NCBI GenBank assembly: GCA_902520575.1
Contig: CABYOG010000044.1
Span: forward strand, 1-7,579
Direction of reading: 5' to 3'
DNA from: an uncultured SAR116 cluster alpha proteobacterium
GTDB taxonomy: Bacteria > Pseudomonadota > Alphaproteobacteria > Puniceispirillales > Puniceispirillaceae
Length of the DNA stretch: 7,579 nt
The position numbers and the translations under genes are program-made. The notes below the pieces were generated by a model, which had not been told where the DNA came from, searched no databases, and saw only the letters and a program-made list of their open reading frames with translations. Positions 5,281 to 7,579 of this stretch are shown here, one piece after another (within the stretch, counting starts at the first letter, position 1; each line of letters starts with the position of its first letter).

Positions 5281-5306
5281 TGGATGACTTAGTTTTGCTT
5301 TTGCAC
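5262..5306. repeat. Inverted repeat GTGCAAAAG ... CTTTTGCAC at the M24 promoter
   Basis: The 9-bp perfect arms (5262-5270 and 5298-5306) have centres 36 bp apart. If the promoter at 5252-5280 is right, the left arm is not transcribed, so the pair would act as DNA sites flanking the start point rather than as an RNA hairpin. If transcription starts further upstream, it would instead form a leader hairpin. Confidence 0.45.
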
Positions 5307-5362
5307 CCACATATGTCACAAATGAAATGCTACGCGTTTTGGCATAAAACTGTGCGCAAAAA

Positions 5363-6556
5363 ATGGGAATTAAAATCATGCCGGTCAGCCTTGCGAAACC
5401 AATCCGAGGGTTCCCAGATAAAGAATTCAGTGAACGCACAACTAGTGCGCAAACTCTTATGGCTGAAAATGATGTTGCTGGCATGCTATTAATGAGTGAA
5501 CAGGACGTGCGTTATTTTACTGGTTTTCATACTTTATTTTGGCAAAGTCCCACTCGACCTTGGTTTTTGTTCGTACCAGCGACTGGAAAACCAATCGCAA
5601 TAATTCCTGAAATAGGTGCCGAATTAATGCGGCAAAGTTGGATCGAGGATATTCGAACCTGGAGCGCCCCCAATCCAAAGGATGACGGCATAAGTCTTTT
5701 GATTGACCTGCTCAAACCATTCGCTAAAGAGCGCGAAAAAATTGGGTTAATGAAAGGGCATGAGACTAAATTACAGATGCCCCTTTCTGACTGGGAACGC
5801 CTGAATATCTCTCTTCAAGGTCTAAAGATAGTTGATGTAACAGGCATTGTTCAAGGTCTTCGGATGGTTAAGTCTAACGCTGAAATTCATAAACTAAAAT
5901 ATATATGTGCTATTGGATCAGCGGCTTTTGAAGCTGTTCCAGAGTTTGCGCATTTAGGAATGCCACTTGAAGATGTATTTCGAGAGTTTCGACTGAGCGC
6001 GATCAGTCTTGGTGCAGACGACGCACCATATTTAGTGGGCGCAGCCGGTCAGGGGGGCTACTCAAATGTAATTTCACCTCCAGCACAACGTCCCCTTCAG
6101 CATGGAGACATAATGATGCTTGATACAGGTTGCACTTGGGATGGCTACTTTTGTGATTTTGACCGGAATTGGTCGATTGAAAATGCCACTGAAGATTCAA
6201 AAAGAGCTTATGATGTTTTGTGGAGAGCTACACAAGCGGGCATAGAGGCCGCTATACCTGGAAACACATGCCTAGAATTATTTGAGTGCATTACAGGAGT
6301 TTTAGCGGAAATGGACCAATCTGGTGGAGATATAGGTCGACTTGGACATGGATTGGGCATGCAATTAACGGAACAACCTTCACTCGCTTCCTTTGATGCA
6401 ACAGAATTGAAAGAAAATATGGTGATTACCATAGAACCGTCACTTAGCTATGGTGATGGGCTTATGATGGTTCATGAGGAAAATATTGTAGTGCGCCATG
6501 ATGGTGCGGAGTTGCTTACAAGCCGTGCGCCAGTTGATTTACCTATGCTAATTTAA
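5363..6556 (+). CDS. M24B family metallopeptidase (Xaa-Pro peptidase / ectoine hydrolase-like)
   Basis: M24B proteins are cytosolic two-domain 'pita-bread' metallohydrolases that cleave Xaa-Pro or related amide bonds; creatinase and ectoine hydrolase (DoeA) belong to the same family. The N-terminal creatinase-like domain (about 20-160) includes MLLMSEQDVRYFTGF (41-55) and SPTRPWFLFVPATGKPIAI (62-80). The catalytic domain (about 170-390) keeps the whole metal set: D254 and D265 in LDTG...CDFDR, H329 in GHGLG, E358 in TIEPS and E372 in HEENIVV. H371 precedes the last ligand. The length of 397 aa is normal and the protein should be active. Either ATG 5363 or ATG 5378 could be the start; neither has a good ribosome site. 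No ectoine genes are adjacent, so the substrate is unknown. The gene converges on the BKACE gene, 53 bp away. Confidence 0.85.
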   Translation: MGIKIMPVSLAKPIRGFPDKEFSERTTSAQTLMAENDVAGMLLMSEQDVRYFTGFHTLFWQSPTRPWFLFVPATGKPIAIIPEIGAELMRQSWIEDIRTWSAPNPKDDGISLLIDLLKPFAKEREKIGLMKGHETKLQMPLSDWERLNISLQGLKIVDVTGIVQGLRMVKSNAEIHKLKYICAIGSAAFEAVPEFAHLGMPLEDVFREFRLSAISLGADDAPYLVGAAGQGGYSNVISPPAQRPLQHGDIMMLDTGCTWDGYFCDFDRNWSIENATEDSKRAYDVLWRATQAGIEAAIPGNTCLELFECITGVLAEMDQSGGDIGRLGHGLGMQLTEQPSLASFDATELKENMVITIEPSLSYGDGLMMVHEENIVVRHDGAELLTSRAPVDLPMLI

Positions 6557-6568
6557 TTTAAATCAAAG

Positions 6569-6589
6569 AAATGGCCATGCACCATTTTT
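6569..6589 (+). terminator. Possible weak terminator between convergent genes
   Basis: AAATGG (6569-6574) pairs with CCATTT (6582-6587) around a seven-base loop and merges into a T-run (6585-6589). The stem is short and AT-rich, so this is a weak call. It is the only hairpin seen between the M24 and BKACE stop codons. Confidence 0.35.
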
Positions 6590-6609
6590 GGGACGTAAAA
6601 AATTTAAAG

Positions 6610-7485
6610 TTAGGCTAGTTGCTGGCGCAGTTGTGCTGCTGTGCCAATCTCATAATTTTCCTTGAGGATACATTTTGCTGTCTGTCTCACAAGATCGAGA
6701 TTACCTATCTCAGAATAAAAGTAGCTGTCTTCCAGACCGGTTCGGATGTGCCCACCCCCCTCAAGACATATACTAATAATCCTCCGCAGATTAACCTGCA
6801 GACCAGCAATCATCCAGACCGCTTCTGGGTTGGTCTGTTTTAACAAATCGATATAGGCTAAGAGATATATCTCCTCAGCCGGAAAGCCAAAGCTGAGTTT
6901 ATCAGAAAACATAAAACGGTAAATCGGTCTTGGGCAGCCTTTTGTATTTCTGAAGAGCATCGCGCCCAAGCGCAAAAACCCCGGCTCATAAATAGCAAAG
7001 CTGGGAACAAAATCATACCGGCTGGCAAGCTCAAGACCATATCTGATTTCAGCTTCACTGTTAATATATAAAAACTGGACTTGTTCGCTATTTGTGGGAT
7101 CCAATTCTGTTATCTGAGTTGTGCCAGGGTCAATCACAGACCATTCCAGAAGACCTGCTTTAGCAAGTTTCTTAACAGTTTTAAAGCGGGCTTCTGCAGT
7201 AAAGGTCTGCTCAGTCTTACCAAAGCCAGAAAGAGGTAATGTGGGGTAGACAATCACATCTTCATATTCACGAATGCCCTCTATTACTGCCCTATAGGCA
7301 TCAAAATTCTCGAATTGATGACCAGTGTCAGGATCATAGACATGGATATGTATTACTGACGCTCCAGCTCTGGCACAATCAATACCCTCGGCAATCAACG
7401 CATCAGTTGTCACAGGCATCAGGGGCTGTCGTCTTCGCGACCATGGGCCATTTAAAGCCGCCTCAATAAATACAGGACGTGACAT
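6610..7485 (-). CDS. BKACE / DUF849 family beta-keto acid cleavage protein, variant active site
   Basis: BKACE enzymes are zinc-dependent TIM barrels that condense a beta-keto acid with acetyl-CoA to give acetoacetate plus a CoA ester; the founding member Kce acts in lysine fermentation. The N-terminus EAALNGPW and the segment AGASVIHIHVYD (residues 40-51) are typical, with zinc ligands H46 and H48. The C-terminal HIRTGLED (246-253) supplies R248, E252 and D253, matching Kce Arg226, Glu230 and Asp231 as I recall them. Three other Kce residues do not match: Glu14 falls at the P14-W15 turn, Ser82 falls in VYPTLPLSG, and the 'ElEvFd.G' glutamate is replaced by alanine in PSFAIYEPGF (161-170). 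This suggests a subgroup with a different substrate. The length of 291 aa is normal. The start ATG (7483-7485) has no clear ribosome site. A 14-bp palindrome lies just upstream. Confidence 0.85.
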   Translation of the reverse strand: MSRPVFIEAALNGPWSRRRQPLMPVTTDALIAEGIDCARAGASVIHIHVYDPDTGHQFENFDAYRAVIEGIREYEDVIVYPTLPLSGFGKTEQTFTAEARFKTVKKLAKAGLLEWSVIDPGTTQITELDPTNSEQVQFLYINSEAEIRYGLELASRYDFVPSFAIYEPGFLRLGAMLFRNTKGCPRPIYRFMFSDKLSFGFPAEEIYLLAYIDLLKQTNPEAVWMIAGLQVNLRRIISICLEGGGHIRTGLEDSYFYSEIGNLDLVRQTAKCILKENYEIGTAAQLRQQLA

Positions 7486-7489
7486 GTGA

Positions 7490-7503
7490 TTATGAAATCA
7501 TAA
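7490..7503. promoter_or_regulatory. TTATGA-AA-TCATAA palindrome just upstream of the BKACE gene
   Basis: This perfect 6+2+6 inverted repeat begins four bases before the start codon (minus strand). On the minus strand it contains TATGAT, one base off the -10 consensus, but no -35 box is at the right distance. It could be an operator or could hinder ribosome binding as a small hairpin. Confidence 0.3.
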
Positions 7504-7579
7504 GCTATTGTCTGTGTCTATCTATCTGGGAGAATGTATTTTAGGGAGGAATATCTTGGTTTTGGCTAAATGATCTAGA
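7504..7579. other. Right-edge sequence upstream of the BKACE gene
   Basis: No gene is recognised. A short TCTATC tandem (about 7517-7526) and a Shine-Dalgarno-like GGGAGG (7543-7548) on the plus strand are present, but any plus-strand gene would have to begin beyond the window. Confidence 0.3.

Noticed and set aside
1..7579. CRISPR arrays, tRNA or rRNA genes, integron attC sites, retron or toxin-antitoxin systems
   Set aside because: I saw no regularly spaced short repeats, no tRNA or rRNA signatures, no reverse transcriptase and no paired small toxin and antitoxin genes.

Overview
The window is AT-rich bacterial DNA with short intergenic gaps, Shine-Dalgarno sites and a mix of catabolic and stand-alone enzyme genes. 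The protein set is a two-domain rhodanese, DUF1330, an FkbM methyltransferase, a fumarylacetoacetate-hydrolase-like protein, a GFA-family protein, an M24 peptidase and a BKACE/DUF849 protein. This mix would fit a marine alphaproteobacterium with a low-GC genome (SAR116- or Rhodobacterales-like). That placement is an inference from gene content and composition; there is no rRNA or other marker gene.

Layout. Positions 2-529 hold the 3' end of a sulfurtransferase (+), convergent with a DUF1330 gene (559-852, -). A 190-bp structured element (924-1113) follows. Next come the decayed C-terminal half of an oligopeptide-type ABC transporter ATPase (about 1207-1570, -) and, abutting it, an FkbM methyltransferase gene (1571-2548, -). 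The 460-bp gap 2549-3008 contains a candidate small RNA with its own intrinsic terminator (+), facing a terminator that serves the minus-strand gene to its right. A FAH-family gene (3009-4235, -) and a GFA-family gene (4428-4838, +) diverge from a gap carrying a perfect palindrome. A second copy of the structured element lies at 4886-5072. An M24B peptidase gene (+) and a BKACE/DUF849 gene (-) then converge at about 6556/6610.

Function. FAH-like, GFA-like, M24 and BKACE proteins all belong to small-molecule catabolism, but each seems to be its own transcription unit and no complete pathway is visible. The FkbM gene has no glycan or polyketide neighbours and sits directly against the broken ABC gene, which suggests a recombination junction.

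The most interesting signal is non-coding. Two diverged direct copies (about 80% identical by hand alignment) of the 187-190 bp element share a four-stem fold with a long closing helix. One hairpin keeps its pairing although its sequence has changed. The longest identical block lies mostly in a predicted single-stranded joiner. I do not recognise it as a known RNA family. The second non-coding signal is the terminator-ended candidate sRNA at 2714-2819, with four GGA motifs in its large loop.
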